Source: Zea mays (lineage: Eukaryota; Streptophyta; Magnoliopsida; Poales; Poaceae). Taken from it: a stretch of 64,000 nucleotides of DNA. This document shows positions 21,155 through 32,699 of this stretch, piece after piece. Under the pieces are notes generated by a model. That model ran no database searches, was not told where the DNA came from, and saw only the letters and a program-made list of their open reading frames with translations. How positions within the stretch are numbered: position 1 is the stretch's first letter; the number at the start of each line of letters is the position of its first letter. The stretch lies in NCBI RefSeq assembly GCF_902167145.1, contig NC_050097.1:169104923-169168922 (forward strand), given 5' to 3'. Made by a program: the position numbers and the translations under genes.

Positions 21155-24119
21155 ATGGCCAGAGTAAGATCAACTGCAAGGGTAACCCACGAGGGAGATG
21201 AGACTGAAACGACTGAGACAGCTCCCATCTTAGAAATGATGAAGCACTCTGGGATGGTTGTGCAAGAAGAAACTATTGCCAAAGGTACTTCTAATGTCGA
21301 AGGTCGAAGCTGAACAGGCCGTGGCTGAAGCTGAAAGTGATAATGAAAGTGAGGATGACGATAACATTCTATGTTCGACAAAGCCCATCCATATTGAATT
21401 TGGGAGATCCATAGTTAAGCTGAAGATCTTGTTCTAATGAAGAAGCTAGGATATTTTATAGAAAATGATGATGAACTAGTTCGCTTTGCTGGAAAGGAGA
21501 CAATTTGAGAGCCGAAAGAAGATGAAGTTACAGTCTTCAAGAGCTTCTTCAGGGAGACTTTGGTTCCCCCTTTATGAGATGATAGGTGAAGTTTTGAAAT
21601 TTTTTGAAATCTACCTACATCAGCTGACCCCGAACGCCATTGTCAGGCTCAGCGTGTATATTTTGGCTCTTCGAAGCCAAGGAAAGAGTGCCAACGCCGA
21701 AGGGTTCTGCCGGGTACACGAGTTTCATTATCAGACGAAGGCAAGAGCTGACAGTCTACACAAGAACTTCGGATGCTACAACTTCGCATACCGGAAGGAC
21801 ACAAAGGCCCCTGTGATAGGCTACCGCACCAAATGGCCGACCGGGTGGACGAACGAGTGGTTTTACGTGAAACTGACGAGAAGAAAAGGGAGAAACTCAT
21901 GAGCATGGTGATGAGTCCGTTGAGATTGAACTTCGGCATGACTCGGCCCTTGTGCAATATGTAGTTGGGGTCTCCTTGCCAGTTGGCCGAAGTGGAGTTC
22001 AGGGTCGTGGCTGAGCATATCAACACTAGAGACTTAGTGCAAGAATACTTGGCGAACAGGACATTTCCGACCTTTGGCGGTTGGGGAATGCCGAAAAAGA
22101 AAGAAGAAGGAAAAAAGTATGAACTTGTCCGGCTACCTTACCGATTTAAGTTCCAGAAAAGATTCAAGGAACCATGCAATGAATGGTTGGAATTAATAGA
22201 AACTATGTGCAATGAAATTCTTGGAAATTATACGAAGAAAGAGGATCAGTTAATGACTACTGCCTTCGGCACCCGCCTAAAGCGAAGGTTGAACCATGTG
22301 ATGGATGCTCTGAACTTTGAGTATCCTGATTACGAGAGACTTGGTGAAGGGGCCGGAGGAGCCAAGAGGAAAAGAATTGTTAGCATTCTGAATAGACAGG
22401 CCATCCGGTCAGTTAAGGAAGACCAGAAAGCTTTGAAGAAGCAGAAAACTCTATCGAATCCGAAGGAATCGACTCCCAAGAAATGGAAACTCGTCAAGAT
22501 ATCTTCTGTGGAAATGAAGGTACAAGATGTGCCAAAGCATATTATGAGCCCTTGTTCGTCTTCTGCTGATGAGGTTTCGGAAATTTTGAAGGTAATGACT
22601 GAACCGTTCCCTTTGCACTGCTAAGTCCTCTAAGGTTGGATCTGACTAGCCTCTTGCAGTCAAAGGAAAGCGCTTCGGCTGCCAAAGGGAAAACGGGGGG
22701 GGGGGGGGGGGCAAAATAAGCAGCGTATGATGAATGTAATGGAAGCTATTGAACAGACCCCGCCCCTAGCTTCGGCGAATAAAGCTACTATACCCATCGA
22801 TTCTGAAGATACCCCCGTAGCCGAAGCCGAGAATCTTGCAACCACACTATCGGAAATCGACAGACTTATTTTGGATGTGGTTGCTGAGAAAGATGTGGCC
22901 GCAATGCCTTCTAATAAGGGGAAGAGAATTGAAGAGACCTCTTCGAAAGATACGAATTTCGACCTTTGGCACCTAGGCGGCCAACAACTTTCCGAAGAGG
23001 ACATACCAGAATTGAATGAGTTTGCCATATCCTGCGGCTACCAACCTTGATCAATGCTCTTCGGCGAGGTTGATGAAGAGATTTTGGGATGCATCCGCGA
23101 CTGTGCCGGGGCTAAGATTATAAGCACTTTATCTAAGAGCATTGAATTCCCGAAGCTAGAAAAGGATATTAGCTGCTATAGACGACAACACATCATTGGG
23201 AGCTTGTTTTACTCAAACTTCAAAGTAAGACTCCTTTACAGGTTATCAATGATATCTTCGTGTTGATTTAAGTATTCTAGCTTTAGTTCGTTTTTCAGAG
23301 TTTATTGCTAAGCAAAGCCTTGAAGATGCAGCAAGATGACGAAGATAGGAAAATGAAATTGTCATCGAAGGCTTTGAAGATAAGATAAAAAAACTTGAAG
23401 ATTCTTTGAAAGAAAAAGATAGCCTATTGCGTTCAGCCGGAGGCTGACTTGCTGAAGCTCGGGCTCAGAATGAAAAATTAAGCAAAAAGCTGAAGGAAAC
23501 TCAAACACTTTTGGAAGAGAACTCAAGCTGGTTTAGCCATGAATCGAAGCTTTAAATATGACAATCAAGGTCGAAGCTGATAAGAACCTGAAACTGAATG
23601 AAACACTTACTCTTAAGAATAAATGCTTCAGCTTTGTGGTCCAATGTACTGCTCAGCTAAAAAGTATCTTCAATTCTGTCGGAGCCATGTCCGAAGAAGC
23701 CAATCTTTCTGCCGAAAATATCTTCAGAGCACTTGAATGTATTGAAAAAGAAGTTGACGTCCTCGATGAAGTCATAACTGGCCACGGTGATTTATGTGCG
23801 CTAGTAGCTTCTCGTGGTACGACTGCTGCTTTCATAAAAGCCGGATGCAATCATGCAAGAGTCATCAACATGCCAAACTTCAGCCTGTCGCCATCTAACC
23901 TTATTGATATTCTGGCCGAAGCTCAAAGCATAGGCAATAGATTTATTACCTTAATCTGGGCAAAGGGCGACCGAGAACTAGCTAGAGATGAAGCTCGAAA
24001 TTTGCTCAACAAGGTATAAAAAATCTCTTTACCTTTTCGCTTTTATTTTATATTGTCTTAGCATGTTCCTCAATACCCCTGCCTTTGTCATTCTTCAGGA
24101 TGACGATGCTAAAAGCTAG
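21155..24119 (+). pseudogene. Antisense spliced gene of E5 (Transposase_28-like product)
   Basis: Starts MARVRSTARVTHEG at 21155. The acidic N-terminus is followed by frame breaks near 21310-21480, then the same domain as in E4 (FFEIYLHQLTPNAIVRLS, FCRVHEFHYQTKAR, WTNEWFYVKL; 21486-21902). Further parts are at 21965-22591, 22660-23050 and 23054-23224, and a coiled-coil C-terminus lies at 23299-24013. Three introns with good borders: 22592-22659 (68 nt), 23225-23298 (74 nt) and 24014-24098 (85 nt); the last exon ends at the TAG at 24117-24119. A stop between 23050 and 23054 and several frameshifts break this copy. Introns two and three match those of E4. It is transcribed against the element, which protects the introns from removal in genomic RNA. 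Confidence 0.78.
22695..22711. repeat. G17 homopolymer in the E5 antisense gene
   Basis: Seventeen consecutive G residues right after exon border 22660. It shifts the reading frame between flanking exon parts and may be of uncertain length in the assembly. Confidence 0.95.
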
Positions 24120-25105
24120 TGAGTCGAAGCTAGATCTGAAGCATTAACGGAGACTTCAGAAATGCCCTTTGCTAGTATATGTAAAAATACTTGTGGAAGC
24201 TCTTTGTGGAAAGAAGTGTATTATTTGATGAAGAATTGTAATTGACTATGGACGATAGTTGTAAATATTTGTAAATGCTTTGTAATGCTATTTTACCTTT
24301 CATTCGTATGTTATTTGCTTTGTTGTGGATGAAACCAATGCTCGTAGCTTTTTGAGCCGAAGGCGAAAAACACCTTCCCTTCATTTCGTTCACATCGAAG
24401 CACCTTTTGAGCAGAATCAAACATCGGCTCTCTCATATACAATGAAACTTTATTTGAGATGAAGCATCTTCATATATACAAGGTGTTTACTCATTGGAGA
24501 CAGAAACCTTCGCTTTTCCTGTTAATGCTTTATGCTTTATGTCATGATGATGAATCTACGGATGCCTAATGCATGTTTGTATGAATGCAAAAGATGATGT
24601 AGTGAAGTGTGCAAATGTATGTAGAAGGTAAAAAAACTCACGCAAACACATATCCAGACTCTGCATCCTCTTAGGAACGACTTTGGAGTCTATTCACCTT
24701 TTACTTAGGTGGTACTTCAGCTCTGCATTCCCTTGAGAACGACTTTGGAGCTAAGATTTGCATCCCCTTAGGAACAACTTTGGAGATTCTTCAACTTTGA
24801 CTTAGGTGGCATTTAAGCTCTGCATCCCCTTAGGAACGACTTTGGAGCTTCTTCGCCTTTCACTTAGGTGACATTTTAGCTCTGCATTCCCTTAGGAACG
24901 ACTTTGGAGCTTCTTCATACTTTTTTACACTCGATGGTGTAATCCCAGATCTTTACATTTTACATGTGGGGGAATCTGGCCCTTGTATTGCACAGGGCTG
25001 CACAAGAAAAAAATAAAAATTACAACCTATAGCCCCATTAAAAACCCTTTCTCCCCTCTTGAAAGGAAAAGGGTGTCATAGGGAAAAGTAAGAAAATTAC
25101 AAAGT
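24120..25105 (-). other. E5 spacer with inverted CCTTAGGAACG array
   Basis: Non-coding spacer between pol and the antisense gene. Four units with TCTGCATYCCCTTAGGAACGAC, spaced about 60-66 bp, lie at 24655-24915 and are the reverse complement of the E4 array. Nothing else is recognised. Confidence 0.75.
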
Positions 25106-26640
25106 TTACACATAATATCTCCGAAGCTCATCTGCATTCCAAGATCTTGGAATGTCATTGTCGTTCATGTCTTTCAACCTGTATGATCCAGGTCTTGACA
25201 AAGATACCACCAAGAAAGGACCTTCCCATTTAAGCTGAAATTTTCCCACTATATCCGGGTTGGCCACTCTTCGAAGTACCAAGTGTCCTGGCTTGATATT
25301 CTTTAATCTTACCTTCTGATCTCGCCATTTGACAGTTTCAGCTTGATACTTATTGATGTGATCTATTGTCTGAAGTCTGGTCCCTTCTATGGTGTCTTTT
25401 GTTATTTTACAATCGTCTTCGTCTTCTACCGAAGCTGAGGTCCTTATTGAACCTGTTCTTCCTTCTTCCGGTGTTATTGCCTCATCACCGAATAAAAGCT
25501 TGAATGGGGTAAATCATGTTGACCTTGAGACAACAGTGGTGTGGTTCCATACCACTTTTATTAATTCATCTGGCGACTTTCCTTTTGGCTGATTGAAGAT
25601 TGACTTCATTATTCCTGTTATTTTGATTCTGTTACTCGTTCTACCAGTCCATTTGATTCTGGATGCCTCACAGACGCAAAATGTATTTTTGTACCAATTT
25701 GGTCACAAAAAGTTTTGAATGTTTTAGCATCAAACTGAGTTTCGTTATCAACTGTAATGGCATTTGGCACACCGAACCAACAAACAATATTCTGCCAGAA
25801 AAACTTCTGGACCGTGGCCGAAGTGATTGTAGCTAGAGATTTAGCTTCAATCCACTTTAAAAAATACTCCACCGCTACCACAACATATTTTAAATTTCCT
25901 TGTGCTGGTGGAAGTGGGCCTAATAAATCTAGGCCCCACCATTGCAATAGCCAAGTGGGCTGGATTAGCTGAGTTAAAGACGAAGGTTGTTTTTGGTCTC
26001 TAGCACATTTCTGTCAGTTTTCATATTTTTGAACTAAATTCACTGCATCCGAAGCTGCCTTCGGCCAATACAATCCTTGTCTGAAATTTTTTCCAAGAAA
26101 AGGCCTGGACCCAATATGAGCTCCACATACCCCTGCATGTATTTCTTTCATTAGCCCTTGGCCTTCCGCTCTGGACAAACACTTCAGCAATGGAGAGCAA
26201 ACTCCTTGTTTATACAATTCTCCTTCTATGATCCTGTAAGGCCTTGTCCTGGCTTGCATTCTTTTTATATAAACTTCGTTGTCAGAAGGATAATTGCCTT
26301 GCAAGAAAGATATAATCTCAGTCCTCCAATCTTCACTGTGCAATGGTGAGATTGTAAGCACCGCTCGCTCCATGAACTCGACTGAAGGTGCTTTTATTGT
26401 TTCAAAGAATACTTCCGAAGGTAGTGGGCGCCCCTGTGCCACTGATTTAGCTAATAAATCTGCATGCTCATTTTCTGTCTTGGGATATTATTTACTAAGA
26501 AGCCTTCGAAAGAGGCTTCCTTTCTTCAGACAGTATCCAGATATTTCTCAAGCTTCAGATCTCCGCATATTTCTGAAACATGTGGTGTTGTCCATGGTGT
26601 CGGTGATGTGAGTGGAAGTAGTTGGACTACTTCTCAAGCC
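25106..26640 (-). pseudogene. Gypsy pol C-terminal part: RNase H remnant and integrase
   Basis: Read on the minus strand from about 26640. A degraded RNase H tail (ADLLAKSVAQGRPLP near 26440) leads into the integrase zinc-binding region with GVCGAHIGSRPFLGKNFRQ; its last cysteine region is broken by a stop near 26014. The catalytic core continues with WWGLDLLGPLPP (25938), FGVPNAITVDNETQF and HPESNGLVERV. After a break near 25618 a C-terminal part has KWEGPFLVV, GSYRL and LRRYY, ending at 25106-25108. The stops and frameshifts make it non-functional. It would have inserted element DNA into chromosomes. E4 lacks all of this, in line with a Cinful (autonomous) versus Zeon (dependent) pair. Confidence 0.85.
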
Positions 26641-27140
26641 ATTTTAGTCTGATGTGTTTCTTTTGATTATCTCTCTAATGTTGTTGAATGAGGTCGCTTT
26701 GTTGGTCGACCCCTTAGAGCGGTCTTGTTTACATACATGGAGAGAAGTTGATCAAAAGTAGAACCGACACTAATGAGCCAGCCAGATGTCTTGGACATGT
26801 TTTGCTTCCATATACATATCTCTATATGCCTTGTTTTGAAGGTTTGGTGTCATTGGTGACTATGCTCATCTGCGAACCATCCGCACTAGGTGGCCTGATT
26901 GTCCGCAAGGGTTCTAGATCGTCCGGTCTCAAGGGTCGTACTGTTCGTCGTATGATGGACTATCCGCACTAGGGGGTCCCAAGGACCATCCACACTAGGG
27001 GGTCACATTGATTACTCGAACGTGCTTCGCCCCCAGTACTCTCAGTCCTGATGGTGATCATTAAAGTTTCATTCACATCAGGGCTCCTTTGTACAATCAC
27101 CCCCTTGGAAAGAATGTGCATGTTCTCATCGATGAGGATA
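26641..27140. other. Unassigned DNA, probably old LTR material
   Basis: No gene. It contains three degenerate copies of ATCCGCACTAGGNGG (26879-26997) reminiscent of the GGACGGTCCGC motifs of maize LTRs. It probably belongs to an old LTR, but no end could be placed. Confidence 0.4.
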
Positions 27141-27380
27141 TGAAAGTCCCCTTTGCGGGGAACACAGATCTGGATGTTGCCTAGAGGGGGTGAATAGGCG
27201 AATAAAAATGAGCATTAAAAACTTAAACTTTCTTACTCTACTCAAAGGAATGTACGCAACAAAATGTAGTCGAGTCGAGTAGATCACAATGGAAATGTAC
27301 TCATTGTTTCACAATAGCCTGCACTTCATAAACAACTTATACCAAAGATTAGTAGTGAAGTCCAAATGAGGTCACCACAA
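27141..27380 (-). repeat. Minus-strand Sirevirus LTR end fragment (E3 type)
   Basis: Begins TGAAAGTCCCCTTTGCGGGG and continues GATCTGGATGTTGCCTAGAGGGGGTGAATAGGCG, the reverse of the E3 LTR end at 8384-8446. Similarity is lost near 27360-27385, where plus-strand LTR sequence begins. Confidence 0.72.
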
Positions 27381-27660
27381 CATGGAGTAGGCATTGGCCA
27401 AACCACGATAAAAATCGTTGTGTCTCTCATCTCTTTACTTTATAGCAATTATTGTCTTCTTGAGTTCTCATATTCACTTGTAATATTGCTCTTAGTTTAA
27501 TACTAATCCTAAGAGAGCATCAAGCAAAGAGTTTTCATCTCTCTTCCTCTCTACTCTCAAACTTGGTTTTTATTCACTCTAACTCATATTTTAGACAAAG
27601 TTTGTGTTGTTTGAGTTAAGTTTTGTAGGATCACCTATTCACCCCCTCTAGGTACTCTCA
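27381..27660 (+). repeat. E6 5' LTR, 3' portion
   Basis: Ends with TCACCTATTCACCCCCTCTAGGTACTCTCA at 27660 (only the R/U5 side is present). The left edge is fused to the inverted LTR stub near 27380. Confidence 0.75.
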
Positions 27661-27662
27661 AT

Positions 27663-27673
27663 TGGTATCAGAG
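27663..27673 (+). promoter_or_regulatory. E6 primer binding site (initiator Met tRNA type)
   Basis: TGGTATCAGAG two bases after the LTR end, complementary to the 3' end of plant initiator methionine tRNA, as in most copia elements. Confidence 0.88.
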
Positions 27674-27709
27674 TTGTTCTCTTCATCAAGGGACTAATCA
27701 CCCAAAGAG

Positions 27710-30105
27710 ATGGATCCTAAAGGCAAGGGGAAGGTTACCAATGAGAAGGAGAAGGAAGTCCTCTTCGGCGACATGCCCAAGGGAGAAGATACCATTGACT
27801 CTGGGTCCAGCAAGAACAAAAAGGACGAAAAGAAGAAGAAGCACATAAAAAAGATAATGTAATATGACAGCGATGCTTCTTCATCTTCACCAAAGGAGGA
27901 GGAGGACGACGACGACTCTAAGAAAAAGACGGTCAAACAAAATTACTCTAAGATGTCTTTAAATTACACTCACATTCCTTATGGTTCAAATGCTCATTTA
28001 TTATCCATTTTGCTTGGCAAGCCTTCTCGCTTTGATGGGGAAGACTATTCATGGTGGAGTCATGAGATGCGTAGTCATTTATTTTAACTCTACCCTAGCA
28101 TTTGGGACATAGTAGAAAATGGAATGCATTATGATAACAATGATGATGCTATTCATATTCATGAGCAAATTCATAGAATTTCCTAAGCTACTACTGTGCT
28201 TTTAGCATCTCTATGCAGGGATGAATATAACAAGGTCAGTGGCTTGGACAACGCCAAGGAGATATGGGACACCCTCAAGATCGCTGGTCAGGGGAATGTC
28301 ATCACAATGATCACCAAGATATAGTTGATGGAAGGTGAGCTAGGGAGGTTCGCCATGAAAATGGCTGAAAAGCCAACTGACACATACAACAAGCTCAAGA
28401 CCCTGATGAACAGGATCCAAAGTTATGGAAGCAGAAGATGGATGGACCATGACATCATGCGGCTAATGCTATGGTCATTAACTGTTATTGATCCTAATCT
28501 TGTGAATATTATTGGTGAGAACCCCAGGTACACCAAAATGTGGCCCGAGTAAATTCTTGGAAAATTTGTGAGCGGGTGCATGATGGCGAAGGAGGCGAGG
28601 TACATTGACAACAGTGTCAATGGACCTCTTCCTCACTACGAGCCGCAACCCATTGCTCTCAAGGCGATAACCAACAAGGAGGCGCTACCCGACAAGGTGG
28701 CGCAAATTGAGGTGTCTGACCTTAATGAGGAGGAAATGGGGCTTGTAATCAAGTACTTCAAGATCGCCTTGAATGGACGCAAGGACTACCCCAATAAGAA
28801 ATCAAGGGGCAAGCGAACATGCTTCAAGTGCGGTAAGTCCGGTCATTTTATTGCTCAATGTCCCAATAATGGAAATGACCAGGACCAAGACAAGAATGGG
28901 AAGAAGGAGAAAAAGAAGTTCTACAAGAAAAAGAAGGGTGAGGCACACATTGACAAGGAATGGGACTTAGATTGCTCTTCTTCGGACTCCGACGACGATG
29001 GACTTGCCGCCTCTGCCTTTAACAATTCATCCCTCTTCCCCAACGAGCATCACACTTGCCTCATGGCAAAAGAGAAGAAGGTACACTCTCATGATACCCC
29101 CAAGTATACTACCTCTAGTGATGATGATTTGGATGATGATATAGATTATAGTGATCTCTTTAAAGGACTAGAAAGATCAAAAGTATATAAAATCAATGAA
29201 TTAATTGACGCTCTTAATGAAAAGAATAGATTGCTAGAAAAATAAGAGGATTTACTTTATGAGGAACATGATAAAGTTGTAGAAGTAGAAAATCACTTGC
29301 TTTAGAAATAAGGAAGAATGAAATGCTTGCTTTTGAGTTATCTTCTTGCCATACTTATATTTCTAGTCTTAAGAGTTTAAATGTTGATTTAAATACTAGA
29401 ATAGAAGAATTGGATTCCTCTAGCTCTTCTTTGGAGCATGTTTCAATTTGTACTAGATGTAAAGATCATGATTTTAATGCTTGTATTGATCATGCTTCTA
29501 CTATTGCAAAGTCGAATGATGAAATTTCTCAATTAAATGTTCAACTTAAATTTTACAAAAAATGAGGTAGAAAAAGTTAAATTTGCTAGAGATGCTTTCG
29601 CCATTGGTAGACATCCCTCCATTAAATATGGACTTGGTTTCATAAGGGAAACAAGGAAACAAGGACACAAGGAGCCAAAATACCCCCAACTTCATTAAGG
29701 AGAAGGGGAAGACACCTATAGCTAGTAGCTCTCATTCTTTTCATGAAAAAAGAACCATGCTTTCATTTATACTCATGTTAAGAATGCTAAGAATGTTCAT
29801 CATGAGGCTTGTAATGATCGTCCTATCTTGCCTATGCGTCATGATGCTTTTACTCCCCGTACTATGATTGCTTCATCTAGTGGTTCTTATACTCATAGTA
29901 GGAGTAGATCTAGGCGCCATGCATCTCATAATGTTTCTCATGCGCCTAAGTATAGAAATTCATCTCATGATCCTTCTATTCTATTTTGTACTTTTGATGC
30001 ATCCTATGTGCTTTATTGTAAAAATGATAAAATTGTTGCTACCAATGTGGGACCAAAATGCAAGAAGGGTAAGACTTGCATTTGGGTTTAAAAATCTTAT
30101 GTAAC
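27710..30105 (+). pseudogene. Sirevirus gag, decayed
   Basis: Begins MDPKGKGKVTNEKEKE at 27710. The frame carries stops at 27860, 28085, 28184, 28322, 28550 and 29243. The capsid-like middle has FDGEDYSWWSHEMRSH and NAKEIWDTLKIAG. The zinc knuckle CFKCGKSGHFIAQC lies at 28822-28863 and is followed by a Lys-rich segment and an Asp/Ser-rich linker. A Leu-rich coiled coil with frame breaks continues to about 30100. The long coiled-coil extension after the knuckle is typical of Sirevirus gag. Non-functional. Confidence 0.85.
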
Positions 30106-32620
30106 TAACCTGACAGGACCCAACACAAGTTGGGGACCTAAACCCTAAGCCTAAATTCCTTGCATGTTTATGCATCCGGGGGCTCAAGCTGGATTATTCA
30201 TAGTGGATGCACAAACCACATGATGGGGAGAAAAAGATATTCACCTCCTACGTCAAGAATAAGAATTACCAAGACACGGTCATCTTTGGATATGGGAACC
30301 AAGGCAAGGTAAAGGGGATAGGTAAAATAGCGATTACTACCGAGCACTCAATGTCCAATGTCTTTTTGGTAGAATCGCTTGGTTATAATTTGCTTTCTGT
30401 CAGCCAGTTTTGTCATATGGGATATAATTGTTTATTTAGAAATGTTGATGTAACTGTCTTTAGAAGGAGTGATGGTTTATTAGCATTTAAAGGTGTATCT
30501 GACGGCAAACTTTAATTAGTTGATTTTACTAAAGAGAATGCCGATCTAGATGCATGTTTACTTGCTAAGACTAACATGGGCTGGCTTTGGCATCACCGTC
30601 TAGCACATGTTGGGATGAAGAACCTTCATAAACTTCTAAAGGGAGAACATGTGTTAGGACTAACTTACATCTGCTTTGAGAAAGACGAACCTTGTGCAGC
30701 GTGTCAGGCAGGGAAACATGTGGGAACAAATCATCCGAGCAAAAAAATAATGATGACGTCAAGACCACTAGAATTGCTACACGTGGATCTCTTCGGGCCC
30801 ATTGCTTATCTTAGCACCGGGGGAAGTAAGTATGGTCTCGTTATTGTTAATGACTATTCTCGCTTCACTTGGTTATTCTTTTTGCAGAATAAATCTAAAA
30901 CCCAAGGAACCCTCAAGCGCTTCTTAAGGTGGGATCAAAATGAGTTTGAGCTAAAGGTGAAAAAGATAAGGAGCGACAACGGATCGGAATTCAAGAACCT
31001 TCAAGTATAATATTACCTTGAGGAGGAAGCCATCAAGCATGAGTTCTTTGCCCCCTACACTCCAAACAAAATGGCTTAGTGGATAGGAAGAACAAGACGC
31101 TTATCGTCACGACAAGAACTATGCTGGGAGAATACAAGATGTCGGAGCAGTTTTGGTCGGAAGCCCTAAATACGACTTGCCATGCCATGAATTGCCTCTA
31201 TTTTCATCGTCTCCTCAAGAAGATGGCTTATGAGCTCCTAACCTATAACAAACCCAATGTTTCTTACTTTTGTGTATTTGGGAGCAAATGTTCCATCTTG
31301 GTTAAGAGAGGTAGGCATTCAAAGTTTTATCCCAAAGCCGCTGAATGGTTTTTACTTGGTTATGATTCAAGTACAAAGGCATATATGGTCCTCAACAAAT
31401 CTTCTGGTTTAGTTCAAGTCACTAGTGACGTTGTATTTGATGAGACTAATGGCTCTCCAAGAGAGCATGTTGATCTTGATGATATAGATGAGAATGAGTT
31501 TCCGAGTGTCGCAATGAGGACTATGGTGTTAGTCGATGTGCGACCGTAGGAACAACAAGTGCAAGATCAACCTTCTTCCTCGATGGTGGCACAACCCCCA
31601 ACACAATATGAGGAACATGTACCTCAAGACGATGGTATGGATCAAGGGGGTGCACAAGAACACAAAGACAAGGATGAGGAGGAAGTACCATAGGCACTTC
31701 CAACCCAAGTCTGCGCCAACATTCAAAGGAATCATCCGGTGGATCAAATCCTTGGTGATATCAATAAGGGAGTTACTACGCGTTCATGTATTGCTAATTT
31801 TTGTGAGAACTACTCCTTTGTTTCTTCTATTGAGCCTTTCAGGGTAGAAGAAGCCTTGCAGGATCCGGATTGGGTGATGGCCATGCAGGAAGAGCTCAAC
31901 AACTTCAAGAGAAATGGAGTTTGGAGCCTGGTGCCACGTCCAAAGCAAAACGTTATGGGAACCAAGTGGTTGTTCCGCAACAAGCAAGGTGAGTACGGAC
32001 TGGTGACAAGAAACAAGGCGATACTTGTGGCAAAAGGTTATGCCCAAGTCGTAGGTTTGGATTTTGAGGAGACTTTTAATCATGTAGCTAGGCTTGAGTC
32101 TATTTGAATTTTATTAGCCTATGCTGCTCACCATTCTTTTAAGCTTTATCGAATGGACGTGAAGAGCGCCTTCCCCAACGGGCCAATCAAGGAGGAGGTG
32201 TACATGGAGAAACCCCTTGGCTTCTAGGATGACACATATCTCGACCATGTGTATAAGCTCTCTAAGGCGCTCTATGGGCTTAAGCAAGCACCAAGATCAT
32301 GGTATGAATGCCTTATAGACTTTCCTATTTCTAATGCTTTTAAGGTTTGGAAAGTGGATCCTACTCTTTTCACTAAGACTTGTGATGGTGATTTGTTTAT
32401 ATGCCAAATATATGTCGATGACATAATATTTGGTTCTACTTACCAAAAGTCTTTTGATGCGTTTAATAGGCTAATGATACAAAAGTTCGAGATGTCTATG
32501 ATAGGCGAGATGACATACTTTCTATGGTTTCAAGTAAAACAGCTTAAGGATGGCATCTTCATCTCCCAATCGAAGTACACGTAGGATCTGCTAGCGCTCA
32601 AGAGGTTTGGGATAAAGTAC
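30106..32620 (+). pseudogene. Sirevirus pol: protease, integrase, partial reverse transcriptase
   Basis: The protease box near 30190 reads SWIIHSGCTNHM, with His in place of the catalytic Asp. Next come the pre-integrase block (WHHRLAHVGMKNLH, 30588), the zinc region CAACQAGK and the integrase core (HVDLFGP, NDYSRFTW, IRSDNGSEF). After stops at 31008 and 31078 it continues with RKNKTLIVTTRTMLGEY and the GKKPN-like block. The reverse transcriptase starts near 31830 ([13 protein letters not shown]), has stops at 32105 and 32226, reaches YVDDIIFG near 32413 and breaks off near 32620. Coding is clear but thoroughly broken. Confidence 0.88.
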
Positions 32621-32699
32621 GCAAAGCCATCAAGGCTACTACTACACCCACCACCACTACTACCCCTACCACTACTACTACACTACATAATACTATTAT
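32621..32699. repeat. ACC/ACT-rich simple sequence at the E6 break
   Basis: A CTACTACACCCACCACCACTACTACC run that replaces the continuation of the E6 reverse transcriptase. It marks a deletion or fill-in junction. Confidence 0.6.

Larger units (their letters stand above)
20246..26640 (-). mobile_element. E5: Cinful-like gypsy element, 5' truncated
   Basis: Minus-strand Tat-lineage element with its 3' LTR at low coordinates. Going up: LTR (20246-20789), weak polypurine region, a spliced gene antisense to the element (plus strand, 21155-24119), a spacer with the CCTTAGGAACG array (24655-24915), and the C-terminal half of pol (25106-26640). The rest of pol, gag and 5' LTR are missing; similarity fades near 26640. 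E4 sits inside its 3' LTR in the opposite orientation. Confidence 0.85.
27381..32620 (+). mobile_element. E6: decayed plus-strand Sirevirus, both ends truncated
   Basis: Contains a 5' LTR stub, primer site, gag with zinc knuckle, protease, integrase and part of the reverse transcriptase, then breaks off near 32620 in a run of ACC/ACT triplets. Many stops and frameshifts make it one of the oldest elements here. Opie/Ji-like by protein motifs, but diverged from E1 and E7. Confidence 0.85.
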
